Below, one piece after another: positions 9,018 through 18,800 of a stretch of DNA of 64,000 nt. The translations under genes were made by a program, and so were the position numbers. Position 1 is the first letter of the stretch; each line of letters starts with the position of its first letter. Under the pieces are notes generated by a model, which worked only from the letters and a program-made list of their open reading frames with translations, had not been told where the DNA came from and made no database searches. The stretch is taken from contig CAZVOD010000003.1 of the NCBI GenBank assembly GCA_964628385.1, forward strand, positions 60,742 to 124,741. The letters are read 5' to 3'. The stretch comes from JANQPA01 sp964628385 (GTDB lineage Bacteria; Bacteroidota; Bacteroidia; Chitinophagales; Saprospiraceae).

Positions 9018-9638
9018 CTAATTGAGCAAAGTATCCCTCGGAGTGTAGGGAGCTAATAGTTTTCCATTCAATTTGACAGACCAGCCCGTGCTTTCTGTTA
9101 TAAACTGTATCAAATCCAGCATTTCATTACCCTGCTTTTTCGCCTCTTCAAACAACTCACCATCTTTAGCCCGTTGTTCAATATACCTCTTGGCATTGGC
9201 ATTCAGCTTATTGTAATCTTCCTCCTTAAAGCTATTAAAAGTCCCCTGCTGCAGGTCGTAGTAGTCGATATCATGCTCAATAGAAATAAGCTCCGGCTCC
9301 GGTAAATTGCTGAGAATAATAGTCCGGGTAGCTTCGTCAGCCTTTATCTCCATGGTAGATAAGTCATACCCAACGGAGACCTTTGCTTTGACACGCATGA
9401 GCGCTTTTTTTCTAAAAATTCCCCAATCATATCCCCAGTAATCTTTGTAGTTGTAAATTTCTGAAAAATAGCCTTCTACTGTTACTAATTTTGCCACTGT
9501 CTTTACCTGCTCCAACAATACATCAGCATTTTGTTCTACTTTCTCTTCTATCCTGAAAGAGTAGAAATATTGCGTCACCAAAACACCGGCCCCAAAGCAC
9601 AGTAATAAGCCGATGATCCAAAATAGCCTTTTAAACAT
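9018..9638 (-). CDS. DUF4230 family membrane-anchored protein
   Basis: A 206-aa protein with one N-terminal membrane anchor (residues 5-22) and a soluble domain. The E-G-Y-F-S-E-I-Y-N-Y-K-D-Y segment followed by A-L-M-R-V-K-A-K-V-S-V-G-Y-D-L is typical of DUF4230. The biochemical role of the family is unknown to me. The soluble part probably faces the periplasm. It lies 11 bases after the DUF3108 gene, so the two are almost certainly co-transcribed. Confidence 0.8.
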   Translation of the reverse strand: MFKRLFWIIGLLLCFGAGVLVTQYFYSFRIEEKVEQNADVLLEQVKTVAKLVTVEGYFSEIYNYKDYWGYDWGIFRKKALMRVKAKVSVGYDLSTMEIKADEATRTIILSNLPEPELISIEHDIDYYDLQQGTFNSFKEEDYNKLNANAKRYIEQRAKDGELFEEAKKQGNEMLDLIQFITESTGWSVKLNGKLLAPYTPRDTLLN

Positions 9639-9649
9639 AATCCATTTTT

Positions 9650-10510
9650 TTATCGCTTGGAGGATAAATCGTGCCTCAAGCCGTTATAGCTGATTAGTAC
9701 AGCTTTAATAGAGCCTACAGAAACGGGACTCTCTATCAATAAAGGTAATCTATTTTGATCATCAGAAACCCAAACGTTCATTTCTGTATCTTCATCAAAT
9801 ACATTTCCTGCAATTACTTCCGGGCTAAAGCGGATGGTATTGAATTTGCCCATCCCCTTAACCTTTTTCTTTTTGTCTTCTCCTTTGTAGACAACCTGCA
9901 GCGGCCAGGTTTCTTTATCCACAAATATTTTTATGGGAAACTTTTCTCCCTCTTCCATATTTTTAAAATCCAGGTTTCTTGAAAAGTAGACGATACTCAG
10001 AATGTCATGCATACAGCTTTCGATAGCGTATTCCGTCAATTTAGCATCTTCTTTAGTCCTACCTCTGATTGATCGTGCTATTTGTTGATTTCTATCAAAA
10101 GTAATACTGTCGTATAGTCGATATTTACCTTCTTCAATATCACGAATAGAGGTTGTAGGTAGTAAAGTCTCTTTGTCGACATATGCTTCGTAGCGATCCC
10201 TAACCTTGAAGAACCACTCGTAATTTCTATACGTGGAACCTACTGCAGATAAATGGTAGGAATTCTTTTTTTCTTTCACCTTAAAAACAACTTCACCGGC
10301 GGAAAGCCATACGAAATTCCAGTTATAGTAAATTCTGAATACAAATTTTTCTCCGTGTTCAAAGGTGGAGTTTTCAATCTGGCACTGCTGTTCTTTGATG
10401 ATATCCTGTTGAACCGTAGTGACCCTATTCTTTTCATTGCTTTCCGGGGATTGAAAAGACATAAGGATGATTACCAAGGCGAATGTTGATTTAATCAGCA
10501 TGGTTCTCAT
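9650..10510 (-). CDS. DUF3108 family exported protein
   Basis: A 286-aa protein with an N-terminal signal sequence. The conserved DUF3108 opening is near residues 50-75 (G-E-K-F-V-F-R-I-Y-Y-N-W-x-F-V-W-L-S-A-G). The family is predicted to form an elongated beta sheet in the periplasm and often sits near lipid or polysaccharide export genes. No catalytic residues stand out. Its 5' end overlaps the 3' end of the upstream membrane protein by 20 bases, a sign of translational coupling. Confidence 0.82.
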   Translation of the reverse strand: MRTMLIKSTFALVIILMSFQSPESNEKNRVTTVQQDIIKEQQCQIENSTFEHGEKFVFRIYYNWNFVWLSAGEVVFKVKEKKNSYHLSAVGSTYRNYEWFFKVRDRYEAYVDKETLLPTTSIRDIEEGKYRLYDSITFDRNQQIARSIRGRTKEDAKLTEYAIESCMHDILSIVYFSRNLDFKNMEEGEKFPIKIFVDKETWPLQVVYKGEDKKKKVKGMGKFNTIRFSPEVIAGNVFDEDTEMNVWVSDDQNRLPLLIESPVSVGSIKAVLISYNGLRHDLSSKR

Positions 10511-11471
10511 AGCCTAATGATTTTATCGTATTGGTTTTAATAATGTAGATCAACCCCACAAACGAGGGGATCAAAAGATTTATTATAAACAGTGTAAAGG
10601 TAGCAGCCAGTATGCTGATAGCGTTAGTTTCAAAGGGCGACCATATCAATATGGCTATTTGTCCTCTTGCCAGCAGGGCAGCAACGGGCGGTAACGGTAT
10701 ACCGGCCTGTATCAAAAAAATAGTGGCTACTCCCGAAATGGCTGTACCAACGCTCAAATTTATACCATAAAATTGTAGTATGAAAAAATACTGAAAACAA
10801 AACACCGTATATCTCACTAAAGCCAGGGCCATAGCTCTGGCTATTTCTGTTAATGGAACCTTTTGAAGCCCTTGAAAGCTTTTTACAAAGCCTCTCAAAA
10901 AGCTAATCCCATTGAGTTTATTCATGTACTTTGACCACCATGGCAGGGTGGCTGGTACTAGCCATAAAAGTATCATCAAAACAAAAGTGGCGGGAATTAA
11001 GTTGCTCAGGCCCGGGAATTCCTCTGTTAAGAATCGGTTACCAAAGTAGCTCAGGCCTAGTAATCCTCCGGTGGCCATTACCATAAACTGGCAAAAGTTA
11101 CCCGCTAGTGTAGCGACGGCTGTATTCCAGTTCTGCTGCGCATCCACCAAGAGTATTCTTCCTCCATAATCACCGATGCGATTGGGCGTAAAAATCGCAA
11201 AAGTCACACCGGCAAGTGTTGCCTTTAGCGCTGTACGAAAGCCTACCTGCCCATTAGTAAATATCTGCCACTTCAAAGCTTCTAAAGACCAATTGACCGG
11301 CATAAAAGCAAGGCAAAGCAATAACCAGCCCCAATCAGGTGATCGGACCGCTACCAGAAACTGCCCCCAGATGCCTGAAAGATGCTCCTGCTGCCCAAGT
11401 CTTTGATAAATAGCCCAGCTCAACAGCAAAAGGACAAATGATTTTATAGCAAAATTGATTAAACGAGTCAA
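10491..11471 (-). CDS. Lysylphosphatidylglycerol synthase/flippase-like (UPF0104-type) membrane protein
   Basis: A polytopic membrane protein of about 326 residues with 7-8 hydrophobic segments. The family's G-x-R-I-G-D-Y-G-G-R-I-L motif is visible (T-P-N-R-I-G-D-Y-G-G). Relatives are the membrane part of MprF and bacterial YbhN-like proteins, thought to move lipids or isoprenoid-linked sugars. No ATG fits the N-terminus. I chose a TTG at 11471 just before the first membrane helix. The frame is open to a TTG at 11585, which would add 38 residues unlike the family. It heads the run with DUF3108, DUF4230 and FkbM, and diverges from ruvC. Confidence 0.75.
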   Translation of the reverse strand: MTRLINFAIKSFVLLLLSWAIYQRLGQQEHLSGIWGQFLVAVRSPDWGWLLLCLAFMPVNWSLEALKWQIFTNGQVGFRTALKATLAGVTFAIFTPNRIGDYGGRILLVDAQQNWNTAVATLAGNFCQFMVMATGGLLGLSYFGNRFLTEEFPGLSNLIPATFVLMILLWLVPATLPWWSKYMNKLNGISFLRGFVKSFQGLQKVPLTEIARAMALALVRYTVFCFQYFFILQFYGINLSVGTAISGVATIFLIQAGIPLPPVAALLARGQIAILIWSPFETNAISILAATFTLFIINLLIPSFVGLIYIIKTNTIKSLGYENHAD

Positions 11472-11638
11472 GCAATTGTTTTTGGGAAAATCAGACTTAT
11501 AAATAAATTGTTTTAAATTCAGCTCAAAATAACCTATCTTTTGGATAAATGCCAGGAGCACAACAACACCTGCGCAACGATCCAAAAGGTCTTGGAATGG
11601 CGTTGGCTCAATTGCGGCACAAAGAAAAAAAGGATACC

Positions 11639-12184
11639 ATGAAAATACTGGGCGTTGACCCCGGTACTAATGTACTGGGCTTTGCAATAATTGAAGAAAA
11701 ACAGAAAAAGGCACAATTATCAGAAATGGGTGTCATTCAATTGGAACGGATCAAAGATCAGGTCGAAAAGTTAAAGCGAATTTTTGAGCGCCTACAACAA
11801 CTGATAGCAATTCATAAGCCGCAGCATATGGCTATAGAAGCTCCTTTTTACGGCAAAAATGCACAAGCTATGCTCAAGTTGGGAAGGGCGCAGGGAGTAG
11901 CTATGGCAGCGGCTATTACAATGGACGTACAGGTAACGGAGTACGCGCCGAGAAAGATCAAGCAGGCTGTTACTGGCAATGGTAATGCCAGTAAAGAACA
12001 ACTGGCAGCTATGCTCAAGCAGATACTGTCATTTGAGATAGAAAGCAACTATCTCGACGCCACTGACGCACTCGGGGTGGCGCTGTGTCATTACTACCAG
12101 GCTTCCAGCCCATTATTCAAAGCTGGTAAATCAAAGGGCTGGAGCAGTTTTCTGAAGGATAATCCCGGCAGAATCATTTCCTGA
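11639..12184 (+). CDS. ruvC: Holliday junction resolvase RuvC
   Basis: A 181-aa endonuclease that cuts four-way junctions during recombination together with RuvAB. The four acidic catalytic positions are visible: D in I-L-G-V-D-P-G-T near the start, E in M-A-I-E-A-P-F, and two D residues in Y-L-D-A-T-D-A-L-G. I chose the ATG at 11639 because the family begins M-K-I-L-G-V-D-P-G. An in-frame ATG at 11549 would add 30 unrelated residues. It is transcribed away from the flippase-like gene. Confidence 0.95.
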   Translation: MKILGVDPGTNVLGFAIIEEKQKKAQLSEMGVIQLERIKDQVEKLKRIFERLQQLIAIHKPQHMAIEAPFYGKNAQAMLKLGRAQGVAMAAAITMDVQVTEYAPRKIKQAVTGNGNASKEQLAAMLKQILSFEIESNYLDATDALGVALCHYYQASSPLFKAGKSKGWSSFLKDNPGRIIS

Positions 12185-12226
12185 ATGTTGCTTTTTTAAA
12201 AATAAATTTTGCTTCATTATTTAATT

Positions 12227-12242
12227 ATTGCAATATTGCAAT
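12227..12242. promoter_or_regulatory. Perfect 16-bp palindrome, probable ArsR operator
   Basis: ATTGCAATATTGCAAT is its own reverse complement. It lies 74 bases upstream of the ArsR-family gene and 43 bases after ruvC. ArsR repressors bind palindromes of this size in their own promoters, so autoregulation is likely. No binding data are implied. Confidence 0.6.
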
Positions 12243-12315
12243 CAAAGGACTTGTTTTGCAGAAAATGGATTGAAACCTGTTTTAACATTCTCAAAACAAA
12301 TCTACATACAAGAAA

Positions 12316-12648
12316 ATGGGTGTTTCAAAATCAGAAAAGTTTACGATAGAGCAGAATCAGCTGGCCACTATTGCAAAGGCTTTGGGTCATCCGGCCAGAA
12401 TTGCCATTGTACAGCACTTGCTGCAAGTTAATACTTGTATGGGTGGTGAATTGGTAGATAAATTACCATTAGCTCAGCCCACTATCTCCAGGCATTTAAG
12501 AGAATTGAAAGACGCCGGTATCATTCAGGGTGAAATAGAGAGTACCCGGATCAATTATTGTATTCATGCTCAAAACTGGGCTTTCATCCGTCAGCTGTTC
12601 AATGAACTTTTTGACCTAAAAGCACCTGATATTGATTGTAATTGCTAA
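12316..12648 (+). CDS. arsR: ArsR family winged-helix transcriptional regulator
   Basis: A 110-aa repressor-type protein. The winged-helix core runs from A-L-G-H-P-A-R-I-A-I-V to R-I-N-Y-C, with the recognition helix L-A-Q-P-T-I-S-R-H-L-R-E-L. Cysteines are at V-N-T-C in the middle and C-N-C at the extreme C-terminus. C-terminal cysteine pairs bind arsenite or antimonite in some ArsR proteins, so As(III) sensing is plausible. The usual C-V-C in the alpha-3 helix is absent. It is followed nine bases later by an arsenate-reductase-like gene, which supports the arsenic link. Confidence 0.82.
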   Translation: MGVSKSEKFTIEQNQLATIAKALGHPARIAIVQHLLQVNTCMGGELVDKLPLAQPTISRHLRELKDAGIIQGEIESTRINYCIHAQNWAFIRQLFNELFDLKAPDIDCNC

Positions 12649-12657
12649 ATAAATAAT

Positions 12658-13293
12658 ATGTCAGCAAACAAGACTTCATTTTTCCCATCACTTGAAGAAT
12701 ACATCACTACGATTATCAGGAATTTTGATCATATTCCTTCCGAGCGGAAAGCTATCCTTGAGCGTTTTAGCCAGTATATTAACACTGAAACCAAAGGAGG
12801 TGGCAGCTTGAAAGTTAATTACATTTGTACACACAATTCCAGAAGGAGCCATATCAGCCAGGCATGGTCTTACGCAGCGGCTTTGTTTTACAATATCCCC
12901 AATACCGAGCATTTCTCTGGCGGTACAGAGGCCACTGCTCTGCACCCTAATGCTGCTGCCGCGCTGGAGAGAGCGGGCTTCAAAATCAGTAAAGCAGAAG
13001 GAAACAATAACCCTCACTATCTTTTGCGTCCGGGTGACGATATAGCCTCGTTAGAATTATTTTCCAAAATTTATGATGACGCTGCTAACCCCGCAAAGGA
13101 TTTTGCTACCGTTATGACTTGCTCCCAGGCGGATGCGGATTGCCCGTTTGTTCCGGGGGCAAATTTTAGATTATTACTGCCCTACGAAGACCCCAAAACA
13201 GCAGATGGTCAGCCAGACCAGGATCAGGTGTACGACGAGCGGGTCCGACAGATCGGTACGGAGCTTTTTTACGCTTTTAGCCAGGCTGTTTAA
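12658..13293 (+). CDS. Low-molecular-weight phosphatase-like protein, probable arsenate reductase
   Basis: A 211-aa protein with the phosphatase P-loop C-T-H-N-S-R-R-S (C-x5-R-S) near residue 60, followed by S-Q-A-W. Bacteroidota proteins of this type are annotated as protein-tyrosine phosphatase or arsenate reductase. They differ from classic ArsC in a longer N-terminus and extra cysteines (M-T-C-S-Q-A-D-A-D-C-P-F near residues 150-165) that could act in thiol relay. Coupling to an ArsR gene favours arsenate reduction. I see no efflux gene (acr3/arsB) here, so the resistance pathway is incomplete locally. Confidence 0.8.
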   Translation: MSANKTSFFPSLEEYITTIIRNFDHIPSERKAILERFSQYINTETKGGGSLKVNYICTHNSRRSHISQAWSYAAALFYNIPNTEHFSGGTEATALHPNAAAALERAGFKISKAEGNNNPHYLLRPGDDIASLELFSKIYDDAANPAKDFATVMTCSQADADCPFVPGANFRLLLPYEDPKTADGQPDQDQVYDERVRQIGTELFYAFSQAV

Positions 13294-13317
13294 GCGCAAT
13301 TGTTTTTCTAGAAGTGA

Positions 13318-13710
13318 TCATAAATTGGCACTAATGGCTTTTGATAAAGCTTCCATTTCTTCTTTTGAAAACTGTAATTTCTCCTTTTCGAAAGATATAT
13401 CACTCATTTGATTGATGGGTACCAGGTGTACATGAGCATGAGGGACTTCTAGGCCTATCACTGATACGCCTATTCTTTCGCAGGGAATAGTGGCTTTAAG
13501 AGCGGCAGCTACCCGCCTGGCAAAAGGCATTATACTGGATAGCAACTCATCATCCAGGTCAAAAAAGTAGTCTACTTCTTTTTTGGGGACGACTAGAGTA
13601 TGTCCCTTGGCGATTGGGAAAATATCGAGAAAGGCATAGAAATCTTCTGATTCTGCAATTTTGTAAGAAGGAATCTCTCCATTAATGATCTTGGTGAAAA
13701 TACTAGCCAT
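13318..13710 (-). CDS. HIT family protein (histidine triad nucleotide hydrolase)
   Basis: A 130-aa protein with the catalytic histidine triad V-P-H-A-H-V-H-L-V-P near residue 90. The HIT N-terminal signature is also present (I-F-T-K-I-I-N-G-E-I-P-S-Y-K-I-A, then H-T-L-V-V-P-K). HIT proteins hydrolyse purine nucleoside phosphoramidates. It is convergent with the arsenate-reductase-like gene (25 bases apart) and downstream of greA on the same strand, but hairpins in the gap suggest separate transcripts. Confidence 0.92.
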   Translation of the reverse strand: MASIFTKIINGEIPSYKIAESEDFYAFLDIFPIAKGHTLVVPKKEVDYFFDLDDELLSSIMPFARRVAAALKATIPCERIGVSVIGLEVPHAHVHLVPINQMSDISFEKEKLQFSKEEMEALSKAISANL

Positions 13711-13827
13711 GGTAATTTTTTGATTAAAAGACTTGTTTAAAATGCTCTTTTCTTAAAGATACAACTCTAAGATAGTGATTTAAGGCGGCTAGGACGGTAT
13801 TCTTGTGAATACGGGAATCTACTTTAT

Positions 13828-13858
13828 TTTAAGAGATGCTAACATAGCATCTCTTAAA
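13828..13858. terminator. Strong hairpin between greA and the HIT gene
   Basis: Arms 13828-13840 and 13846-13858 pair perfectly over 13 bp around a 5-base loop, with T and A runs at the outer ends. It could terminate read-through from greA, in addition to the hairpin nearer the greA stop. Confidence 0.6.
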
Positions 13859-13942
13859 GAATTGTTCCGCGGGTACCAAGGTAGGTCAGCACCTCTCAAA
13901 TGATCCCTAAAGTAGAGCTAAGCGTAAAAAGGGGGAAACTAA

Positions 13943-13978
13943 ATAAGGGCTAATCAACGAGAATTGAACAGCCCTTAT
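13943..13978 (-). terminator. Probable greA terminator hairpin
   Basis: Nine-bp perfect arms (13943-13951 and 13970-13978) lie 24 bases beyond the greA stop on the minus strand. The following T-run is weak. Confidence 0.5.
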
Positions 13979-14001
13979 CTTATCACCTTAATCCAGTACT
14001 T

Positions 14002-14475
14002 TTAGATATTGATATCTACAATCTCAAATTCAATCTCCCCTCGAGGCGTATCAACTACAGCTGATTCTCCTTTTCTCTTGCCCAGCAAACCTTTGCCCAT
14101 AGGAGAAGTTACTGAGATTTTCTTTGCTTTCAGATCAGCCTCAGATTCTGATACCAGCTGATAAGTAATGGGCTTTCCTCCCTTTTTATTCTTGATTGTT
14201 ACCTTGGCAAGCACAGTAACTTTGGATGTATCGACCTGGCTGGCATCCAGGATTCTTGCATTTGACAACTCCTTCTCAAGATTGTTAATCTTAAGTTCCA
14301 GTAGTCCCTGAGCTTCTTTTGCTGCATCGTATTCGGCATTCTCGGAAAGATCTCCTTTTTCTCTTGCTTCTGCAATCGCCTTGGCAGCTTCTGCCCTTCC
14401 ATCGGTCTTGAGGTGTTCTAACTCAGCTCTTAGCTTTTGGTAGCCCTCACTTGTTAGATAATTATAATTTGCCAT
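14002..14475 (-). CDS. greA: Transcription elongation factor GreA
   Basis: A 157-aa protein of normal GreA length. It has the N-terminal coiled coil with the acidic tip (A-R-E-K-G-D-L-S-E-N-A-E-Y-D-A-A), which enters the RNA polymerase secondary channel and stimulates cleavage of backtracked RNA. The C-terminal FKBP-like domain includes S-P-M-G-K-G-L-L-G-K. It begins M-A-N-Y-N-Y-L-T-S-E-G. It appears monocistronic, with hairpins on both sides. Confidence 0.96.
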   Translation of the reverse strand: MANYNYLTSEGYQKLRAELEHLKTDGRAEAAKAIAEAREKGDLSENAEYDAAKEAQGLLELKINNLEKELSNARILDASQVDTSKVTVLAKVTIKNKKGGKPITYQLVSESEADLKAKKISVTSPMGKGLLGKRKGESAVVDTPRGEIEFEIVDINI

Positions 14476-14647
14476 ACATTTGTGTTTTTAAAATGTTATT
14501 TCTCTCTCATCCTGAGCATGACAATTGCTTCAGTAAACACAATTTCAACAGAGTTATTTTGGAAAAGCTTTGAAAGTTGCGTTCGCTTAATGAGCGAGAA
14601 AGACTTTAGAAGTTTTTTTAATTTTTACCTATACTTTAATAAAAAGC

Positions 14648-14682
14648 AAGAACGCTTCTACTCTGAGAATAGAAACGTTCTT
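14648..14682 (-). terminator. Terminator of the PorV triad operon
   Basis: Arms 14648-14660 and 14670-14682 pair at 12 of 13 positions around a 9-base loop, 70 bases beyond the minus-strand stop at 14753. On the minus strand a T-rich stretch follows the stem. Confidence 0.6.
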
Positions 14683-14752
14683 GTTAATGTGTTCTGCAAA
14701 GATAAGAGATTTAGAATTAATTCTCAAGCTATTCAATTGATGTGAATAGAAT

Positions 14753-15796
14753 TTACAAGCTGAGCCTTAAAGCAATGTTATGTGTTCCTCCCCACAACCT
14801 GGTACTTCTGAAAGCATAGTCCAGCCCCAATCGCGTGTCTTTACTATCTTTGTTGATGGGAAAATCTACTGTTGCTCCAAATGCAAGTCCACTGTATATG
14901 GCTTCTTCTTCAGAGGGGATATTCCCCAGGTCCAGTTTGTAGGCCATCCTGATCATGAACAACTCATTAAGTGCATATTCTATACCTGCTCCTAATTGAT
15001 CACGAGAAAAAGAATTGGAAGTAAAATTAGCCAAAGGAGTCAGGCGATGCTGTGTACCCAACCGCAAATCATAGGAAAAGCCAATATTCAGGGCAGAAGG
15101 CAATTCAAAATTGGCCGAACGCTGGCTTAGAGTCAACTCATAGCTGCCATCGGGGGAGGGAGCAGGTGTCGAAAGCCCTTCTCCGCTGAAGCGCATAGGC
15201 GAACCGACATTCCTCAAAGAAATGCCAAACCTAAAGTTATCTTCCTCTCCGGTCACGTATTGGATGCCAGCATCCAGGGCGAATCCAAAAGCTGAGACAT
15301 CTGCTATGGATTCTGAAACCAGGCGCAAAGTAATACCCACCGATATTTTATTTTCAAAAGTATGCGCATAAGCTAAGCCCAGGTTAAAAAAGTTGGGAGA
15401 AAAGGTTGTCCCCGTTCCTCCGGGCTGACCTGTAGTAGTCACCTCGATATCGCCAAAATCCAGTGCCATGAGGCTAACTCCTATGGCCCCTCGCTCTCCT
15501 GTTCGGCTTACTACACCAAAAGAATTCATTTGTATGCCTGTACCTTGCAAATAGTTGGTATTTCCGACGTACACTTCCAATTGATTGATGCGTCCCATTC
15601 CTGCTACATTTAGGCGCATAGCTTCCACCCCCGTAATATTTGCAGTAGATAAAGTGTGCAAACCTGCGCTGCGAGCCCACGGATTCATCAACAACTCGTA
15701 AGCTCCGGATTCTCCCTGCCGATCAGGGTTTCCGGCATGCACTTGATATCCAGCCAGCCATAAGACTGAAATTATAATGATGTAGACTTTTTTCAT
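14753..15796 (-). CDS. PorV/PorQ family outer-membrane beta-barrel protein
   Basis: A 347-aa protein with a signal peptide ending V-H-A. The opening G-E-S-G-A-Y-E-L-L-M-N-P-W-A-R-S-A-G plus later N-V-A-G-M-G is the PorV/PorQ pattern, and alternating beta strands run to the C-terminal A-L-R-L-S-L. PorV shuttles T9SS cargo from the SprA/Sov translocon to the attachment complex, and PorQ is a relative. This copy is last in an operon 28 bases after a large secreted protein, which suggests a dedicated partner rather than the general PorV. That specificity is inferred. Confidence 0.82.
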   Translation of the reverse strand: MKKVYIIIISVLWLAGYQVHAGNPDRQGESGAYELLMNPWARSAGLHTLSTANITGVEAMRLNVAGMGRINQLEVYVGNTNYLQGTGIQMNSFGVVSRTGERGAIGVSLMALDFGDIEVTTTGQPGGTGTTFSPNFFNLGLAYAHTFENKISVGITLRLVSESIADVSAFGFALDAGIQYVTGEEDNFRFGISLRNVGSPMRFSGEGLSTPAPSPDGSYELTLSQRSANFELPSALNIGFSYDLRLGTQHRLTPLANFTSNSFSRDQLGAGIEYALNELFMIRMAYKLDLGNIPSEEEAIYSGLAFGATVDFPINKDSKDTRLGLDYAFRSTRLWGGTHNIALRLSL

Positions 15797-15824
15797 CTCT
15801 TTTGTTTTGAATCAGCGCCATATA

Positions 15825-18800
15825 TTACAGCCCTGAAGGATCAAATTTTCTGTTTACCCCAAACCATTTGATAGTTCGCTCTCCGAGCGAGCCAGCATCA
15901 ATATGAATCAAATAAACCCCGCTTCCGATAGGAATCCCCTGACTGTTTCTAAGGTCCCACTCCAAATCAGGAGCAATCTGATTTTGTTTTATCCCACGGT
16001 TAGCCCCTTCTGGTATACCGGGTTGCTCATCCCGGCGATATTGCCGGATAAATTTCCCATCCAGCGAATAGATCGTTATGGTAGCGCGAGCCGGCAGGTT
16101 AGTCACCTTGACAGTAGTGGTAAACTTGGAAGTTTCGTACTCAGAATACCCAAGGTAAGGATTGGGTACTACCTTTATCATATCCAATGCCGTTTCCACC
16201 CCAACCGCAGAAAGAGGCCGCGGAGATTTTCCATCAATCCTGAATTCATAGGTCGGATATCCATCAGAAATGCCCGTGCCACTTTTTACCGCAAATGGAT
16301 TATTTACCCTTAATTTTATCACGAGGTCAGCAGGTAGAAGCCCCTCAGCGTAAGAAAGAAGTTCGGTACCGGGAGCAAGTATCGGAAAGCCCGCCCAGGA
16401 TATTTGTCTGATGGCATTGGCTTTCAGCAAATCACTGGGAAGATTGGGATCCAGACGCTCTCTAAATAAAGCGCATTCATCGTAAGGCGTTTTGGTAACA
16501 TAAATAAAATGCTGCCCACCAGCCAGGAAATTGAATAGTGACACCGTAGTACCGGCATCCAAAATTAGTTGTGAACCAGGGTTAAACATCATATCACCAC
16601 CTGTTGCAGGCCCGACAAAGGCCTCTGGAGCGATTTCACCATTATAAACCGAATTCTCACCAAAGAAAATATTCAGTCGCTGCCCGGTTTCTACATCAAT
16701 AGCATACCCCGGAAACCACCCCATACCGATGCCAGGGTCTTCTGTATCGATATCCGGAAGGCCATCCCCATCTTCATCCTCTTTGGTGACATTGGGATCG
16801 GCCCGCAGATCAAAATTAGTGTGGTTACCTTCGGCATTAAAACCGGAGCTGTTATAGTAGCGGTTAGCCGTTTCTACCACCACACAACGGCTCCAAAGTT
16901 CTTTATTAGAGGTTAGTACAATATCTACATTGTTAACGTTAGCAAGCGCCGCTTCCGGACTTGTTCTGACCAGGTTACCGCCTGAGAGATCTGTCCATGC
17001 CGGGGTGATATATTGTAAATCTAGGTTTTGCTGTTCTTTTGCCCGCCAGTTAGCCATAAAATAAGGTATAAAGTAGCCGGGGCCGACATTGCTCAGGGCC
17101 TGATCAGCATCCAAAGGTGCATCTGGTTCTCCAAACGAGTTAGCAACATAGTCAAATACCTGATCGCCAATGATAGTTGAGCCAGCCGAAAAACCATCAG
17201 GGATGCCTGAAAACCACTCTACGGGGTTTGCTGTCAGGTATTCTTCCTCGTAGCCAATTACGCCATTATCACCGCTTTGGGAATCACCAAGCTCAGCGGT
17301 TTGCTCAATTGTGATACTAAAGCCATACTCGCTAATGATTTGCTCATTTAGAAGCGCTATACCTCGATCAGAAGTGATCAAAGGCATGGTAGGGTCAGAT
17401 AAATTTCTCAGTTCCCAGGTTGCGTTACTTTCCAGCTGATCATCACTGAGGTTATCGTCTACAATTTTCAGCTCAAAAGTACCGTCTACGACTTCCAATG
17501 GATTGTAAATACGTACATCTATAGGTGCCCGGCCGGGTACATAACTAATAGCACCATCAAATTCAGCGGGATTCATAATAATAGCCTGACGCAAGGAGTC
17601 ATTCATATCTATGAATCGGCCGCCAGCTCCTTTTCCATCCAATCTGACGATAACCGGACTTTGACCGTAATCGGCATTCAACTGCCGGTCAACGATAGGG
17701 TGAGGAATAGTCACGTAATATGGGTTATCCCCATCGCCAATATTTCGGCGGCCCTCCAGGTAAGGCATTCGCTGACCTATTACCTGATCTGGATCAAAAG
17801 GCTCATATTCATTGAAAGCATAAGCAAGCGCTGTAAAGTAGTATTTTTTATGGTTAATCAGTCGGCGATCTCCTTCTGCAAACTGATCCTCGGTAATTAC
17901 AAAGGTATGCTGCAAGCCCTGATCCTGCCCTTCTACTTCCAAAAATGGTGCAAAAAACTCTTCGCCCGTCGGGTTATCTATTGTTTCCCAATTAAATATT
18001 CTCCCCACCTCATTTTTAATATCTACCTGATAAATCAACCGGGCCTTGTCAGGATCTTCCAGGTCTGCCAAAGTGACATCCGGCCCTGAAAGCTGAAACA
18101 GCTTATAGCCCTCAAAACGGTAAAGCGTATCTGTTGCACCGGCGGGAATCTGAAGCCCTCGCTGTGCATAAGATTCAAAAGCATTATTAGAACTCAATGT
18201 GTCATTAGTGAAAACAGCAATGATCTGTCGATCCAGCTCAATGAAGTCGACATCCGGAGCATCCGGACCATCCGTAATTTCGAAACAATTATCGAAAAGA
18301 GCCTGAGCAATATCGTCAGCTTCCTGCAGCTTTCTGATGCTGGGGCAGGGGTAATCCTGATCAGCTACCCACACCGCGCCAATAATCAATTCATTGACTG
18401 CACCAGGGTCCAGGCGGAAAGGCCCTGACGCCTGAATGGTCCTTCGGTCTCCAAAGGGCAAACCTGCCGTACACATCGACCAGCCATTAGGGTCATTAGG
18501 AGCTTCGGTAAAGGCATAATTGATCCTTTCTCCATCCTGATAAGCGTCATCACCAAACGTAAACGAATTGCCATCTTTCCAGGAACCGGAAAGGTAATTA
18601 TAGTATTCGCGGGAGTTTTCAGGGTCAGTCGTTCCCTGAGGCGGTGAGCCTACTCCTGCATTATTGTAATAGGTAAAAGAAGACATGGGCAACTCATTGC
18701 CAAACTCGTCCAATGGACCACGAAAGTAATCTACTCCCAGGATAGGTATTTCTGTACAGTATGTATTGATCCCGCTACAAGTACAGCCCGTTTGTCCATC

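Noticed and set aside
11549..11638. N-terminal extension of ruvC from an upstream ATG
   Set aside because: RuvC proteins begin at M-x-I-L-G-I/V-D-P-G, which matches the ATG at 11639. The 30 extra residues look unconserved.
14482..14745. Open frame of 87 codons between greA and the PorV-like gene
   Set aside because: It runs through the terminator stem at 14648-14682 on the opposite strand and its composition is low-complexity. No protein-like pattern was seen.
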